Part shown: positions 6,801-7,077 of the stretch, in pieces | Numbering within the stretch: position 1 is the first letter of the stretch | Layout: every line of letters starts with the position of its first letter | Origin: Burkholderiales bacterium | Lineage (GTDB): Bacteria; Pseudomonadota; Gammaproteobacteria; Burkholderiales; Casimicrobiaceae | NCBI GenBank assembly: GCA_031283405.1 | Contig: JAITBX010000039.1 | Coordinates: forward strand, 1-7,077 | Reading direction: 5' to 3' | DNA: 7,077 nucleotides | Notes under the pieces: model-generated | Seen by the model: only the letters and a program-made list of their open reading frames with translations | What the model was told of the DNA's origin: nothing | Database searches by the model: none | Position numbers and translations under genes: made by a program

Positions 6801-6836
6801 AAATAAAAAATGACCGCACACGAAAATGAGCGGTCA
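6801..6836 (-). terminator. Intrinsic terminator between rpsO and pnp
   Basis: On the minus strand TGACCGC (6836-6830) pairs perfectly with GCGGTCA (6817-6811). The 12-base loop can add a C-G and an A-T pair. The stem is followed by six T residues, one A and three T (6810-6801). Outer A and G bases can pair with the T-run to extend the stem. This corresponds in position to the known rpsO terminator in enteric bacteria. Here its T-run ends 13 bases before the pnp ATG, so it sits inside the pnp translation initiation region. Confidence 0.88.
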
Positions 6837-6930
6837 CTTGGTTAAACGAATAAATAATATTGCGGGAACGAAACAGCGGGCGCCGGAATGAAAAAATCCA
6901 TTTGCGCCGGAAACGAAACACGGGCAATGC

Positions 6931-6946
6931 GTCGGAAACGTCCGAC
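6931..6946 (-). other. Short hairpin just after the rpsO stop codon
   Basis: GTCGGA and TCCGAC are perfect 6-base arms around a 4-base loop, starting 5 bases after the rpsO stop codon. No T-run follows, so it is not a terminator by itself. It could be an RNA processing or stability element of the rpsO-pnp transcript, where other bacteria have an RNase III site. Between this hairpin and the terminator (6837-6930) I see a twice-repeated GCGCCGGAA (6880-6888 and 6904-6912) and a TATTAT that lacks a good -35. Confidence 0.4.
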
Positions 6947-6951
6947 CGGAT

Positions 6952-7077
6952 TCACTTGCGCAACCCGAGTTTTTCGATCAATGCCTTGTAGCTGTCGGCA
7001 TCGCGCGACTTCAGATAATCGAGCAATTTGCGACGGCGCGACACCATGCGGAGCAACCCGCGGCGGGAGTGGTGATC
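6952..7077 (-). CDS. rpsO: 30S ribosomal protein S15 (C-terminal 41 residues, cut by window edge)
   Basis: S15 is a primary 16S rRNA-binding protein of the small subunit that organises the central domain. The window holds only the last 41 codons plus the stop TGA (6954-6952), in a frame that begins exactly at the right edge. The visible part, [20 protein letters not shown] and then [20 protein letters not shown] ending in K, is the conserved S15 C-terminus. It includes the DHHSRRGL segment that contacts rRNA and the helix ending in LGLRK. The full protein is normally about 89 residues, so a little over half lies outside. rpsO upstream of pnp is the standard proteobacterial arrangement. Confidence 0.97.
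   Translation of the reverse strand, partial: DHHSRRGLLRMVSRRRKLLDYLKSRDADSYKALIEKLGLRK

Noticed and set aside
6086..6829. A 247-codon plus-strand open frame opposite the start of pnp.
   Set aside because: It is an antisense shadow, rich in Arg, His and Asp, with no family-like motif, and it runs across the rpsO-pnp terminator.
6855..6862. Possible pnp promoter with TATTAT as the -10 element.
   Set aside because: No acceptable -35 hexamer lies 15-19 bases upstream, so I could not support it.

Overview
The window looks like ordinary chromosome of a proteobacterium, most likely a betaproteobacterium. The polynucleotide phosphorylase reads like betaproteobacterial versions from memory, and the rpsO-pnp order is the usual proteobacterial one. 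No alignment was run, so the taxonomy is an inference. Every real gene lies on the minus strand and is read from the right edge to the left. Coding DNA looks fairly GC-rich with strong codon bias, and this throws long false ORFs on the opposite strand, especially opposite pnp.

In transcription order (right to left), the window starts with the last 41 codons of rpsO (ribosomal protein S15). An intergenic region follows with a small hairpin and a textbook intrinsic terminator that ends only 13 bases before the pnp start codon. Next come pnp (708 aa, all catalytic and RNA-binding signatures intact), a 33-base near-perfect inverted repeat, and a TerC/YjbE-type membrane protein gene (234 aa). A compact toxin-antitoxin module follows. 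Its promoter region carries a perfect 7+7 inverted repeat that looks like the autoregulatory operator. The RelE/HigB-like toxin gene has a frameshift near codon 81 that replaces its basic C-terminal tail. The HTH antitoxin gene is intact and begins 3 bases after the toxin's original stop codon.

The left 2.9 kb is a branched-chain amino acid (or related amino acid/amide) ABC uptake operon: a periplasmic binding protein with its own promoter and strong RBS, then permease genes livH and livM. livM runs off the left edge, and the ATPase genes livG/livF are expected beyond it. Between the binding-protein gene and livH lies a roughly 108-bp C/G-rich repeat with terminal inverted repeats and nested hairpins. 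It resembles dispersed intergenic repeats and could lower permease expression relative to the binding protein.

I found no CRISPR array, tRNA, rRNA, transposase or phage gene, and no gene set suggesting a wholly new system. The most notable items are the damaged toxin beside an intact antitoxin and operator, the terminator hard against the pnp start, and the two intergenic repeat structures.
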